Assembly: GCF_001927245.1 (NCBI RefSeq)
Contig: NZ_MJUX01000003.1
Coordinates: 186,001 to 250,000, forward strand
Reading direction: 5' to 3'
From: Acuticoccus yangtzensis
Lineage (GTDB): Bacteria; Pseudomonadota; Alphaproteobacteria; Rhizobiales; Amorphaceae
DNA: 64,000 nt
In this document: piece by piece, positions 54,176 to 63,961 of the stretch
Position numbering within the stretch: position 1 is the stretch's first letter
Layout of the letters: the number at the start of each line of letters is the position of its first letter
Notes under the pieces: generated by a model
Databases searched by the model: none
What the model saw: the letters and a program-made list of their open reading frames with translations, nothing else
Told to the model about the DNA's origin: nothing
Position numbers and translations under genes: made by a program

Positions 54176-54240
54176 GGCCGCTCGCGTTCTAGCACCGTCA
54201 TGGGAGGCGACATGAGACGCGGCCGGAAGGGGAGCGGGCA

Positions 54241-54831
54241 ATGCAAAGGTTGATCCTCTCCGTCCCGGCCGGGACCGAGCCGGCGGCGCTCGCCGCCGCG
54301 CTCGAGGCCGGAGATGTCGCCGCCGTGGTGATCGTGGGAGGGCTCACTGAGCCCTCCTCGCTTATCGAGACGGCGCAGGACCGCGGTGCGGCTGCGCTGA
54401 TTTCGCGCAATCTGGATGAAGGCGGCGCTTCGCCCTGGCTGATCCCCACGGCGGCGGACGGGCTGCATCTGGACGGGGACTTCACGGCGCGCCGCGGCGC
54501 TATCGAGGCGCGTCCGGAAGGGATGACGGTGGGCGCCACCGCGGCGAGCCGTCACGAGGCGATGACCCTAGGCGAAGGCGGGTCGGATTATGTATGGTTC
54601 GGGACGGTGGATGCCTTGTCGGAGTCCGCTGCCGAGATGGCCTGCTGGTGGCAGGCCCTGTTCGAGGTCCCGGCGGTGCTCGCCGGTCCGGCGGATGATG
54701 CGTCCCTGGCCTTGATGATCGCGACACGTGTGGAGTTCATCGCGGTGAATGTATTTCAGTCCAATGCCGACCCGGCAGCGCGGGTCGCGTCGATCGATGC
54801 GCTGCTTCGCGAAGGCGCTGTCACCTCGTGA
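54241..54831 (+). CDS. ThiE/TenI-like protein, probably catalytically degenerate
   Basis: 196 residues with the TIM-barrel order of thiamine-phosphate synthase. It keeps ADGLHLDGDF and a C-terminal AVNVFQSNADPAARV. It lacks the NDR motif before ADG, has VGATAASRHEAM for the usual GVSxH, and FGTVDALSES where the GPxxxTxTK diphosphate loop should be. Canonical activity is therefore doubtful. In Hyphomicrobiales a ThiE homologue commonly follows fba. Its stop overlaps the next gene's GTG start (GTGA). Confidence 0.75.
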   Translation: MQRLILSVPAGTEPAALAAALEAGDVAAVVIVGGLTEPSSLIETAQDRGAAALISRNLDEGGASPWLIPTAADGLHLDGDFTARRGAIEARPEGMTVGATAASRHEAMTLGEGGSDYVWFGTVDALSESAAEMACWWQALFEVPAVLAGPADDASLALMIATRVEFIAVNVFQSNADPAARVASIDALLREGAVTS

Positions 54832-57806
54832 GGGCGGGCCCGCTCGCGCTGGCGCTTGGGCTGGGCCTTGCGTCGGCCGCGGCGCCGGTGGCGGTGCAGC
54901 ATGTGGCGGCGCAGGACCAGACCGCGCAGGACCAGACCGCGCAGGAGACTGCGCCGCCGGCTGTCGCAGAGCCGCAAGGGGAGGCCGAGGAGCGGCCCGG
55001 TCCCCTCGGCCGCATCGGCCGCTTTACCGGACGGATGACGGACCGCGTGACGGGTACCGTGCGCGACCTGGTACCGGCGCTTCCGGGGCTTGGGCCGCGT
55101 GAGGAGGAGCCGGCGGGGCCTATGGTTCTGTCCCCGGGAATCGCTCGCCCTCCTGCCGACGCGCCGCCGCCGGCGGACAGCGCGGCGGGAACCGCGCCTC
55201 TGCGCCTGACGCCGAGCCCCTCCGCGCCGCTTTCCCCTCAGACCGAGCCCCAACCCGCAGCGCCCGCGACTGCGGCAGCGTCACGCCGGGCGCCGCCGAC
55301 GCCGGTGCCTGCGCCTCCGACCGCGCGGCCGGAGCCTGCGATCGGTGTGGCGGCCCGGCCCGCTGGCGCCGAACCCAGCGCCGCGACCGACGGCGCCGCA
55401 GGGGCGACCGCCGAGGCGGCGGCGCAAAGCGCGGCACCGTCAGCCCCCGACGCCGCCTCAGCGAGCGCGGCGGGTACCGACGATGCGGCCGCAATTGAGG
55501 GAGCGGCGCAAGCCGGCGCTGAGCCGGCCGATCCGGCGGACCGCGATGCCGCGGCGAACCCTCTTGTGCCCAGCGACCCGGTGGCTGCGGCACCCGAGCC
55601 CGTTCCTACCGCCCCCGTGGCTCTGACTACGCCGGAAGCGACCGAGGACACCGCGCCCACATCGCCGCAGTCGGCCGATGACGACGGCACGACTCCGGCT
55701 TCGACCGACCGAGCGGCGACCGACTCGGCCGCATCCAACGGAGCGGCGAGCGAGTCGATCGCGACCGGCACCGCTTCGACTGAGCCCGGCGCAGCCGACC
55801 GGGCGGTGACCGGCTCGGCCGAGCCTGATCCCGCGACGGGTGACTTGGCACGGGGCGTACCGGCCGGGGCCGGCGCGGCCTCGGGGCCGGATGATGCCGC
55901 AGCCGGGTCCGTTCCGCAGGGCGACGTTCCGGCGACGGCGGCCGCGCTTCCGGCTCCCCCCGCGACCGTTCGCCAGATCATGCCGCGGGGCGACACGCAG
56001 ACGGTGCCCGGAGGGACGGACGCGGCGGCTTCGGTTGCGTTGCCTGCGCTCCCCGAGGCGGAGGATTTCGACGGCGCGGCCTCGGCCAGGATCGACGCCG
56101 AGGCCGACACCGGCGACGGGCTCGACGAAGCCCCGATCCGCGCCACGGCGATGATGCCGGCGGAGGAACCCGGCGAAGACGCGCTTCCGCCGCGCGACGT
56201 CGCCGTTCCGGCAGAGGGAGCGGCGAAGGATATTCCGTCCGCCGACGCGCCCGGCGCAGGCCTCGCCGCGGACGAGATCGCCCGCGGGACCACCGCGCCC
56301 CTGTCTGCGGACGAGAGCGGCACGGCGGCGACGGTGCGCGGCGAGCGCGGCGGTGTGCCGGAGGAAAGCGCTGCGCCAGGGAAACTTAGCGCCGATGTGG
56401 CCGCGGTGGTGGCCGTCCCGGACACGCCGACTGGGGCCGACATGCCCTTGGGCGAAGCGCCCGGCGCGGGCGAAACCTCGCCCGGCGCCGGCGGCGCAGA
56501 GCTCGGCGCGGATCGATCCGCAAGCGAAATCCCCGCCGCCGTCGGCGACGAAGCGCCTGATGCAAACGTGGGCGGCGAAGTTGGCATGCCGGCGGCGGAG
56601 GTTCCCGCATCTGACAGCGTTGGGGCGCCAACACCGGTCGCCGGAGCGTCAACGGCGGAGGACCCGGTGTCAGGCACCGCGGGTGTGCCCGGCGAGGTCG
56701 TAGCCCCGGATGCAGGCGGGCCAGGCGCCGAGGAGACGCGGTCCGTCGCGGTGGTGACGGTGCCAGGTCCTGATTTCTCGGAGTGGCCCGAGGGGGCGCT
56801 GGACCAGCCGACGCCGCAGCCGGGCCGGGAAGGTCGCTTCCTGCCGCTGCCGTTCAACTCGCCCCCCGTGGTGCCGCAGCAGGAGGCGCCGGGGGTTGTC
56901 GTCTCGGCGGTGTCGCCGTTCGGCGGCGGACCGCGGCAGAGCATCATCGAGCAGCGCCCGAACGGCGACACGGTGACCCTGGCCGACTACGCCTACGGAG
57001 CCTATCAGCGCGGGCTCTACAACACCGCCTTCCGCGTGGCGCTGAGGGCGGCGGCCGCGGATCAGGCGTCGGCCGCGGCGCTGATCGGGCGGCTCTATGA
57101 GGAGGCGAACGGCGTCGAGCAGGACTTCGCCAAGGCGGCCGGATGGTACGCCGTGGCGGCTGATCAAGGTGACCTCGACGCGCAGACGCGCCTTGCCGGC
57201 ATGCTTTTGATGGGCCGGGGGGTTCCGCGCGATTCGGTGCGCGCCGCCGCGGCCTTCCGCCGTGCGGCCGCCGCAGGATCCGCCGATGCGGCCCACAGCC
57301 TCGCCCTCATGCTCATCAAGGGCGAGGGGGTGGAGGCCGACCTCTCCGAGGCGCTGAGGTACATGCGGCAGGCGGCGGAGGGCGGCAAAATGCAGGCCCA
57401 ATATGCACTGGCGGTGATGTACGAGGAGGGACGCGGCACTCTGCCGAACGACGCCGAGGCCACCTATTGGTACGGCCGCGCGGCGGAGAGCGGCGACCCA
57501 GCGGCCATGCTGACCTATGCGACGCGCATCTTCAGCGGGATCGGCGCCCCGGCGGACGAGGCGGCTGCGGCCTACTATCTCGGCGCTGCGGCGCGCCTCG
57601 GCATCCCCTCGGCGATGAACCGTTTCGCGCGGGTGCTGGCCAACGGGCGCGGCATCGCGTCCGACCCGGTGGAGGCCATCAAGTGGCATCTCGTCGCGCG
57701 TGAGGCCGGGGTGTCCGACTTCTACCTCGACGGCTACATGGGCGCGGCTTCGGCGCGTGACGTGGCCGAGGCGCGGCGCCGCGCGGCGCTCTTCGTGCGC
57801 CGCTGA
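54828..57806 (+). CDS. Sel1-repeat protein with very long low-complexity region
   Basis: 992 residues, GTG start overlapping the preceding stop. A signal peptide (about 1-28) is followed by nearly 680 residues rich in Ala, Pro, Glu, Asp, Gly and Thr, including an imperfect QDQTA duplication at 29-38. From about residue 715 to 985 come about seven Sel1/TPR-like repeats, e.g. [26 protein letters not shown] and [14 protein letters not shown]. Sel1 repeats bind partners, often in envelope stress or cell-cycle signalling. Periplasmic, possibly crossing the periplasm. Specific role unknown. Confidence 0.85.
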   Translation: MRAGPLALALGLGLASAAAPVAVQHVAAQDQTAQDQTAQETAPPAVAEPQGEAEERPGPLGRIGRFTGRMTDRVTGTVRDLVPALPGLGPREEEPAGPMVLSPGIARPPADAPPPADSAAGTAPLRLTPSPSAPLSPQTEPQPAAPATAAASRRAPPTPVPAPPTARPEPAIGVAARPAGAEPSAATDGAAGATAEAAAQSAAPSAPDAASASAAGTDDAAAIEGAAQAGAEPADPADRDAAANPLVPSDPVAAAPEPVPTAPVALTTPEATEDTAPTSPQSADDDGTTPASTDRAATDSAASNGAASESIATGTASTEPGAADRAVTGSAEPDPATGDLARGVPAGAGAASGPDDAAAGSVPQGDVPATAAALPAPPATVRQIMPRGDTQTVPGGTDAAASVALPALPEAEDFDGAASARIDAEADTGDGLDEAPIRATAMMPAEEPGEDALPPRDVAVPAEGAAKDIPSADAPGAGLAADEIARGTTAPLSADESGTAATVRGERGGVPEESAAPGKLSADVAAVVAVPDTPTGADMPLGEAPGAGETSPGAGGAELGADRSASEIPAAVGDEAPDANVGGEVGMPAAEVPASDSVGAPTPVAGASTAEDPVSGTAGVPGEVVAPDAGGPGAEETRSVAVVTVPGPDFSEWPEGALDQPTPQPGREGRFLPLPFNSPPVVPQQEAPGVVVSAVSPFGGGPRQSIIEQRPNGDTVTLADYAYGAYQRGLYNTAFRVALRAAAADQASAAALIGRLYEEANGVEQDFAKAAGWYAVAADQGDLDAQTRLAGMLLMGRGVPRDSVRAAAAFRRAAAAGSADAAHSLALMLIKGEGVEADLSEALRYMRQAAEGGKMQAQYALAVMYEEGRGTLPNDAEATYWYGRAAESGDPAAMLTYATRIFSGIGAPADEAAAAYYLGAAARLGIPSAMNRFARVLANGRGIASDPVEAIKWHLVAREAGVSDFYLDGYMGAASARDVAEARRRAALFVRR

Positions 57807-58011
57807 CGCGCGGGCCTGCGGCGGCCGAGGCCGGGGCGGCGGCCCTAAAGTGTGCGGCGGGCGGTGCACCCGCCTTGCTCTTCGCCGCGGGCTGTGGTTT
57901 GCGGACGCGGTACGCGCGCGGCGGCTCCCCGCCGCGGCGTTGTCGGCCGTCCCGTGGCGTCACCCGCCCGGCGCGCGGCGTCCCGCGAGAATTCGCCTTT
58001 CAGGAACGGTC

Positions 58012-58575
58012 ATGAAGATCAACGGCAACGAAATTCGTCCCGGCAACGTGCTGGAGCATCAGAGCAGCCTCTGGGCGGCGGTGAAGGTTCAGCATGTGAA
58101 GCCCGGCAAGGGTGGTGCCTTCGCCCAGGTGGAGCTGAAGAACCTGATCGATGGGCGCAAGCTCAACGAGCGTTTTCGCTCCGCCGATACCGTCGAGCGT
58201 GTGCGCCTCGAGCAGAAGGATTTCCAGTACCTCTACAAGCAGGGCGAGCAACTCGTGTTCATGGACAACGACAGCTATGAGCAGATGGAGCTGGCCGAGG
58301 ACTTCGTCGGTGAGCGCGCGGCTTTCCTGCAGGACGGCATGACCGTCACCGTGGAGATCTGGGAAGAGAAGCCGATCGGCATCACGCTGCCGCAGCATGT
58401 GACCTTGGAGATCACCGAGGCCGACGCGGTGGTGAAGGGGCAGACGCAGTCCTCGTCCTACAAGCCCGCGGTGCTGGAGAACGGCGTGAAGGTGATGGTT
58501 CCGCCGTTCATCGAGGCGGGCGAGAAGATCATCGTCGACACCGAGGAAATCGCTTACGTGCGCCGCGCCGACTGA
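58012..58575 (+). CDS. efp: Elongation factor P
   Basis: Relieves ribosome stalling at proline runs. 187 residues in three beta domains. The modifiable lysine lies in VKPGKGGAF (Lys33). Segments [12 protein letters not shown] and [13 protein letters not shown] are typical of domains II/III. ATG 58012 sits in a frame that is open far upstream but this start matches the family. Its terminator follows. The many Pro-rich proteins encoded here would be expected clients. Confidence 0.95.
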   Translation: MKINGNEIRPGNVLEHQSSLWAAVKVQHVKPGKGGAFAQVELKNLIDGRKLNERFRSADTVERVRLEQKDFQYLYKQGEQLVFMDNDSYEQMELAEDFVGERAAFLQDGMTVTVEIWEEKPIGITLPQHVTLEITEADAVVKGQTQSSSYKPAVLENGVKVMVPPFIEAGEKIIVDTEEIAYVRRAD

Positions 58576-58625
58576 ACCGGCGCACCGCTTTCGGCGAAGG
58601 CGGTGAATGTCACTTAAGATTGCTG

Positions 58626-58662
58626 AAAAGGCGCGGGTGTCATCTGACATCCGCGCCTTTTT
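58626..58662 (+). terminator. Rho-independent terminator of efp
   Basis: AAAGGCGCGGGTGTCA (58627-58642) pairs with TGACATCCGCGCCTTT (58645-58660) around a 2-nt minimum loop, followed by TT. Confidence 0.85.
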
Positions 58663-58820
58663 CGTCGCGGTCTTGCCCCATCCGGATAGATGAAAATCGC
58701 CTCCACCTCGGCCATGTTGTGAGAAAGGCAGCTATCGAGGCCGGGGACCAGAACCAGATGCAGCCGCCCGCCGTTTTACAGCCAGAGCGTGCAGTGGCGC
58801 GAGTTTGTTGCGGGGGCGGT

Positions 58821-59789
58821 ATGACGAGTATTCTTTCCAGCACCATTTCCACGGCGGCATCGTCGGTGTTCGCGACGGCCAATGCACGAAAGGCGGTGAT
58901 CGGCGGTTCGTCGTCGGCGGACGGTGGCCGGGACGCGCTGGGCCGCGCGATGGTCCCTTCGGCCTTCGGAATACGCTCCGGCAATGCAAGTGACGTGATG
59001 GGGCTCGGCGCGGACGCTGAGGCTTTCGCCTCGGCGACGGTGGAGATGTACGACCGCGTCACCGACCTGATGGGGATCATGCGCGCCCAGCAGGAGGGCA
59101 TTTTGCGCTCGTTCGGCCTCGAGGTGAACCTCGGCGACGTGCCCCTACGAGCGGAGGCCGAACGGGCGGCGAGCGAAGTGACGGCGGCCTATGCGGCGGT
59201 GGCCTCCGATCCGTCCGCCGCCGAAGAGACCCCCGCCGAACCGGGCGTGGTCGAGACCGCCACCGATCACTTCATATGGACGCTCGGCGACGCCTTACCG
59301 GATTTCTCCGGCGCCCTGCAGTTCGGCGGAGCGATGACGATTTCAGCATCGGTCCAGTTCGACGATCTGGCTGCCGGCGGCTGGCAGCGCGTCTTCGACT
59401 TCGGCAACGGTGAAGACGCCGACAACGTGGTGTTGGGACAGGTCGGAACGTCCAGCGACATGACCTTCCAGATCCACCAAGGCGGTCTCGACTACGTGGT
59501 GACCGCGCAAAATGCGATCATCGAGGGCGAAAGCGCGGTGTGGACGGCCCGTGTCGACGAGATCGGCGGCATGTCGATCTTCAAGAACGGTCTGTTGTTG
59601 GCCTATTCGGGCGGGCTCCTGGGGAGCGCGCTGGCCACGGTCGACCGCGGGTCCAACTTCATCGGAAGCTCCAATTGGGCCGGTCACGAGCCGCTGCACG
59701 GCACGGTCCACAGTGTCGAGGTCGCCCACGGCGCGTGGACCAACACCGAAGTGGCCGATTTCGCCGCCGGCGGCGGCATCTTGGTCTGA
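58821..59789 (+). CDS. LamG-like domain protein 1 (tandem paralogue)
   Basis: 322 residues, function unknown. Residues 1-65 are Ser/Ala-rich. Residues 70-110 form a helix ending DLMGIMRAQQEGILRSFGLE. Residues 148-318 look like a concanavalin/LamG-type jelly roll: GGAMTISASVQFDDL, WQRVFDFGNGEDADNVVLGQ, SAVWTARVD, MSIFKNGLLL and a terminal SNWAGHEPLHGTVHSVEVAHGA, cited in pieces. No signal peptide and no cysteine. It is homologous to the gene at 59889-60941 throughout. Located between efp and suhB, which are close neighbours in relatives. Possible lectin or adhesin exported by a leaderless route. Confidence 0.75.
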   Translation: MTSILSSTISTAASSVFATANARKAVIGGSSSADGGRDALGRAMVPSAFGIRSGNASDVMGLGADAEAFASATVEMYDRVTDLMGIMRAQQEGILRSFGLEVNLGDVPLRAEAERAASEVTAAYAAVASDPSAAEETPAEPGVVETATDHFIWTLGDALPDFSGALQFGGAMTISASVQFDDLAAGGWQRVFDFGNGEDADNVVLGQVGTSSDMTFQIHQGGLDYVVTAQNAIIEGESAVWTARVDEIGGMSIFKNGLLLAYSGGLLGSALATVDRGSNFIGSSNWAGHEPLHGTVHSVEVAHGAWTNTEVADFAAGGGILV

Positions 59790-59888
59790 CGTTACACCCA
59801 CCTCTGAATGACGAACGGCCCGCACAGCTTGGCGTTGCGTTGGGCCGCGAGCACCTCGACTTCACGTTTCTTGCCTGGAAGGCCAGAC

Positions 59889-60941
59889 ATGACTTCGTTT
59901 ATTAGCACTGATCTAATCGGCCGTGCTGCTCATGCGCTTCAAAGTTCACGCGAGGCGGCGGAAGCCCGCGCGGTGATCGTGAGCGCGAAGGGTCAAGCCA
60001 AGGGGGTCGGCCGCGCAATCGGCAACGGCCTTCACAAGGTGTCCAAGCCCAAGGGGCAGGTCGACGCGGGCGTTCAGGTGGCCGCGGACGCCGCAAGGTC
60101 CGAAGCTACGGCAGCGGCGGCTTTGGCCAAGGAGGCCGAGGAGCAATATGTCCGCGCGGTCGCGATCGTCTCGATCATCCGCACCGAGCAGGCGGGCGTG
60201 CTGCGTCTCTTCGATCTTTCCATGATCGACAGCAGCCTGCCGGAAGGCCGCGCCCTCGCCTCGATGCTGGAGGAGGCCGGGCCCGAGGCTCCCGCCGCGA
60301 CGGGCGGGGCGGGCGCAATATCGTCCGGCGCGGGCGCGGCTGGTCCCGTCTCCAGCGTCGGCGACACCGTCGATCCGGCGGTGATTGCGGAAGGCGACCC
60401 CAGGCTGCCGAGCTACAGCTTCGAGAAGCAGTGGCTGGCCGGTGAGGCTGATCCGTCCTTCACCGGCGCCAACCAGATCGGCGGGGCGATGACGATCACC
60501 GCGTCGGCGCAGTTCGACGATCTCGGCGGCGGTGCCTGGCAGCGCATTTTCGACTTCGGCGAAGGACAATATAACGGCAACATCATCCTGGGTCAGCACG
60601 GCGGGTCTCAGACCGATCTGGTGTTCCAGATCATGGATGGAGGCGCAGTCTATCAGGTCGTCGCCGCCAATGCGCTCGTGGAGGGAGAGCGCGCGGTTTG
60701 GACGGCAAGGGTTGAGGCGGACGGAACGATGGCCATCTTCAAGAATGGTGATCTGCTCGTCTCCGGCGCGGGCTTCACGCCGGTAGCTATGGATCGGTCT
60801 TCCGGCTATGTCGGCCACTCCAACTGGTCGAGCGACACGCCGCTGATCGGGTCGGTCTACGGCATCGGCATCGACGACGAGGCGCTCACCGACGAAATGA
60901 TCAAGGATCTCGCCCAGGCGGGCGATCCGTGGCAAAGCTGA
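59889..60941 (+). CDS. LamG-like domain protein 2 (tandem paralogue)
   Basis: 350 residues. Starts MTSFISTDLI, similar to the first copy's MTSILSSTIS. An Ala-rich helical region (15-85) leads to VAIVSIIRTEQAGVLRLFDL (92-110), matching the helix of copy 1. A Gly/Ala linker (135-165) is followed by the jelly-roll domain (175-345): GGAMTITASAQFDDL, WQRIFDFGEG, NIILGQ, VWTARVEADGTMAIFKNGDLL. Conserved Trp, Asp and Asn positions suggest a shared fold and ligand. No signal peptide. 99 bp from the first copy. suhB follows 52 bp later. Confidence 0.75.
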   Translation: MTSFISTDLIGRAAHALQSSREAAEARAVIVSAKGQAKGVGRAIGNGLHKVSKPKGQVDAGVQVAADAARSEATAAAALAKEAEEQYVRAVAIVSIIRTEQAGVLRLFDLSMIDSSLPEGRALASMLEEAGPEAPAATGGAGAISSGAGAAGPVSSVGDTVDPAVIAEGDPRLPSYSFEKQWLAGEADPSFTGANQIGGAMTITASAQFDDLGGGAWQRIFDFGEGQYNGNIILGQHGGSQTDLVFQIMDGGAVYQVVAANALVEGERAVWTARVEADGTMAIFKNGDLLVSGAGFTPVAMDRSSGYVGHSNWSSDTPLIGSVYGIGIDDEALTDEMIKDLAQAGDPWQS

Positions 60942-60993
60942 CCGGCCCGTTCGACGACGTGAAGCGGGCCGCCTGACGAACGACAAGGAACTT

Positions 60994-61806
60994 ATGGCCC
61001 GCTCCGCACTCCTCAACGTGATGGTGGCCGCCGCCGACAAGGCCGGCCGCTCCCTCGCCCGTGACTTCGGCGAGGTCGAGAACCTCCAGGTGTCGCGCAA
61101 GGGGCCGGCGGATTTCGTCTCCAAGGCCGACATGCGCGCCGAGGAGATCGTCTATCGCGAACTCTCCAAGGCGCGTCCCTCCTACGGTTTCCTCGGCGAA
61201 GAGGGGACCGAGGAGAAGGGCGACGGCACCCACCGCTGGATCGTCGACCCGCTCGACGGCACCACCAACTTCCTGCACGGCATTCCGATCTTCGCGGTAT
61301 CGATCGCTCTGGAGCGGCAGGGCGAGCTCATCGCCGGCGTCGTCTACAACCCAGTGATGGACGAGCTTTACGTGGCCGAGAAGGGTCAGGGCGCGTTCGT
61401 CAACGACCGGCGCCTGCGCGTGTCGGCCCGCACGGACCTTGCCGACTGTCTGATCGGCACCGGCCTTCCTTTCCTCGGCCACGGCAACCAGGTGCGCACC
61501 CTGTCCGAGCTGCAGCAGCTCTTCGGGTCCATCGCAGGCATCCGCAGACCTGGTGCGGCTGCGCTCGATCTCGCCTGGGTGGCGGCGGGGCGCTATGACG
61601 GGTTCTGGGAGCACTCGCTGAAGCCGTGGGACATGGCGGCCGGCATCGTTCTGGTGCGCGAGGCGGGCGGCTTCGTCAGCGACGCGGCGGGGCGCGACAA
61701 ATTCCTCGACACGGGGTCAGTCGTCGTTGGCAACGAGATCGTTCATCGCCAGCTTCTGAAGATGATTTCCGCGGCGGGCGGGCCGAAGGCGGGGCCGCGC
61801 TCATAA
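60994..61806 (+). CDS. suhB: Inositol monophosphatase family protein SuhB
   Basis: Mg2+-dependent phosphatase, 270 residues. Metal ligands appear in GEEGTEE (about 69-75) and WIVDPLDGTTNFLHG near 80-95; the last ligand is in WDMAAGIVLVREAGG near 210. AAGGA precedes the ATG. SuhB can hydrolyse inositol phosphate and act in rRNA antitermination. Upstream of the ExbB/OmpA-like pair, the usual Hyphomicrobiales order. Confidence 0.93.
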   Translation: MARSALLNVMVAAADKAGRSLARDFGEVENLQVSRKGPADFVSKADMRAEEIVYRELSKARPSYGFLGEEGTEEKGDGTHRWIVDPLDGTTNFLHGIPIFAVSIALERQGELIAGVVYNPVMDELYVAEKGQGAFVNDRRLRVSARTDLADCLIGTGLPFLGHGNQVRTLSELQQLFGSIAGIRRPGAAALDLAWVAAGRYDGFWEHSLKPWDMAAGIVLVREAGGFVSDAAGRDKFLDTGSVVVGNEIVHRQLLKMISAAGGPKAGPRS

Positions 61807-61911
61807 GCCGTTCATCCGCGGTGCGCCACACCGCTGTTGAGTGTCGGCGCGTGCGTGCTGGACAGACCGGAGATTTTGCGTTCCCCTTGAGCGCAACGCG
61901 AGCGAGGCCCC

Positions 61912-62910
61912 ATGGCGCGCAAGAAGGATCCGTATAAATTGTCCACGCCGCAGGTCTACCTGTGGCGTATGGTACTATTCGTCATCCTCGTCTGCTTTCT
62001 CGTCTTCATGGAGTACGAGACGGTGATCGAGGCTTTCATGGCGAACCCGATCCTGAACGGGTTGATCATCGCCGTGGGGGTCTGCGGTATTGTGCTGGCC
62101 GTGTTGATGGTGGCCGCGCTGTTCCGCGAAATCGCCTGGGTGAACCGCTTCCGCACCGGCCAGCCGGCGGGGCGGCGACCGCCCGTCCTCCTGGCGCCGA
62201 TGGCGACCTTGCTGCGCGACGGGGTGGAGGAGACGGTGATGAGCCCCGTCACCATGCGGGCGATGCTGGACACCATCGGGCTGAGGCTGGACGAGAAGCG
62301 GGACATCCTGCGCTATCTCATCGGTCTTCTGGTCTTCCTCGGCCTTCTTGGCACCTTCTACGGCCTGCTGCAGACGGTGGGGTCCGTTGGCGCCACGATC
62401 CAGTCGCTGGACGTGACGAGCGGCGATTCCTCGGTGATCTTCCAGAACCTGAAGACTGGGCTGGAGGCACCGTTGGTGGGCATGGGGACGGCCTTCTCGT
62501 CCTCGCTCTTCGGCCTCACCGGCTCGCTCGTCGTGGGCTTTCTGGACCTCCAGGCGGGCCAGGCGCAGAACCGCTTCTATACCGAGCTGGAAGACTGGCT
62601 TTCCACGCTGACCGACATCGTCGACGATATGGAAGCGTCCGGCGTCGGGCAGGCGACGCTGGACCTTCAGCACGCGGTCGACCGGCTGACACAGTTGATG
62701 GGGACCATCAATGCGGGCGGGACCGCCGACCGGCAAACCGCGAAGGCGCTGGGGACGCTCGCCGAGGGCATCCAGGCGATCGTGAAGAACACGCGGCGCG
62801 AGCAGAAGGTGTTGATCGACTGGGCCGAGGCGCAGGGCGCGCAGAACGAGCGCATCGAAGAGCTTCTGGTGCGCCTCAACCGCGCGCTGGAAGCGGACGA
62901 GCGCGCGTGA
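61912..62910 (+). CDS. MotA/TolQ/ExbB-like proton channel protein
   Basis: 332-residue inner-membrane protein. Two N-terminal helices (about 17-38 and 45-70), a cytoplasmic linker, then two channel-type helices: ILRYLIGLLVFLGLLGTFYGLLQTVG and MGTAFSSSLFGLTGSLVVGFLDL. A long helical C-terminal tail follows. The GTFYGLLQT and AFSSSLFGLTGS patterns match MotA/TolQ/ExbB. The next gene encodes an OmpA/MotB-like partner, so the pair probably forms a proton-driven motor linked to the cell wall. Confidence 0.88.
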   Translation: MARKKDPYKLSTPQVYLWRMVLFVILVCFLVFMEYETVIEAFMANPILNGLIIAVGVCGIVLAVLMVAALFREIAWVNRFRTGQPAGRRPPVLLAPMATLLRDGVEETVMSPVTMRAMLDTIGLRLDEKRDILRYLIGLLVFLGLLGTFYGLLQTVGSVGATIQSLDVTSGDSSVIFQNLKTGLEAPLVGMGTAFSSSLFGLTGSLVVGFLDLQAGQAQNRFYTELEDWLSTLTDIVDDMEASGVGQATLDLQHAVDRLTQLMGTINAGGTADRQTAKALGTLAEGIQAIVKNTRREQKVLIDWAEAQGAQNERIEELLVRLNRALEADERA

Positions 62911-62935
62911 GCGCTGCGCAGTGACGGGGGCCTGA

Positions 62936-63961
62936 ATGCCGCTCTCCCAACGCCGCCGCGACGTTCGCGCCGACTATTGGCCCGGCTTCGTCGACGCGAT
63001 GGCGACGCTCCTGCTCGTCATCATCTTCCTCTTGTCGCTGTTCATGCTGTCGCAGTTCTTCCTCAGCCAAGAGCTGTCGGGGCGTGAGACGGCGCTCCAA
63101 CGGCTGAACGCGCAGATCGCCGAGCTGTCGGACCTCCTCGCCTTGGAGCGGGCGGGCAACACCCAGGCCGAGGACGAGGTGGCGGCGATGTCGGCCAGCC
63201 TCAACGCGCTGGTGGAGCAGCGGGACCAGCTTCAGGGCATCGTCGCGGGCGGCGAGGACGCTGGCGCGGCCGCCAACGCCGAAGTGACGGCGCTGCGCCG
63301 CGAGCTGGACGAGGAGCGCACGCTCGGCGCCGACGCGCTGTCGCGGGTGGCGCTGTTAAACCAGCAACTGCGGGCGCTGCGCCAGCAGATCGCCGCGCTC
63401 GAGGAGGCGCTGGAGGCGTCCGAGAGCCAGGGACGCGAGAGCGAGACGCGGCTTGCCGATCTCGGCCGGCGGCTCAATCTGGCGCTGGCCGAGCGGGTGC
63501 AGATCCTCAACCGCTTCCGGTCCGACTTCTTCGGCCGCCTGCGCGAGATTTTGGCCGAGCGGTCGGGGGTGGAGATCGTCGGCGACCGCTTCGTGTTCCA
63601 GTCGGAGGTGCTCTTCCCGTCCGGATCGGATGTTCTGAACCCGGCCGGACAGAGCGAGATGGCGACCTTGGCGCGTGAGCTGATCGAGCTGAACACCGAG
63701 ATCCCGGACGATATCGACTGGGTGTTGAGGGTCGACGGGCACACCGATTCGCGGCCGATCTCGGGCGGGCGCTTCCGTTCCAACTGGGAGCTGTCGGCGG
63801 CGCGCGCCATTTCGGTGGTGCAATATCTGATCGCCCAAGGCGTCCCGCCCGAGCGGCTGGTGGCGGCCGGCTTCGGCGAGTTCAACCCGCTCGTCGAGGG
63901 GGAGACGCCGGCGGCCTATGAGCGCAACCGGCGCATCGAGCTGAAATTGACGGAGCGCTGA
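62936..63961 (+). CDS. MotB/OmpA-like peptidoglycan-binding protein
   Basis: 341 residues. A single N-terminal helix (YWPGFVDAMATLLLVIIFLL) carries Asp20, positioned like the proton-carrying Asp of MotB. A coiled coil spans about 45-190, and an OmpA_C domain about 205-340 with DGHTDSRPI, ELSAARAISVVQYLI and NRRIELKL at the end. 25 bp after the ExbB-like gene, same operon. Expected stator-like partner anchored to peptidoglycan. Only 39 bp of the window remain beyond it and hold nothing recognisable. Confidence 0.9.
   Translation: MPLSQRRRDVRADYWPGFVDAMATLLLVIIFLLSLFMLSQFFLSQELSGRETALQRLNAQIAELSDLLALERAGNTQAEDEVAAMSASLNALVEQRDQLQGIVAGGEDAGAAANAEVTALRRELDEERTLGADALSRVALLNQQLRALRQQIAALEEALEASESQGRESETRLADLGRRLNLALAERVQILNRFRSDFFGRLREILAERSGVEIVGDRFVFQSEVLFPSGSDVLNPAGQSEMATLARELIELNTEIPDDIDWVLRVDGHTDSRPISGGRFRSNWELSAARAISVVQYLIAQGVPPERLVAAGFGEFNPLVEGETPAAYERNRRIELKLTER

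Noticed and set aside
61912-63961. Complete Zorya defence system
   Set aside because: Only a MotA/MotB-like pair is visible, in a conserved housekeeping position next to suhB. No helicase or nuclease partner is in the window.
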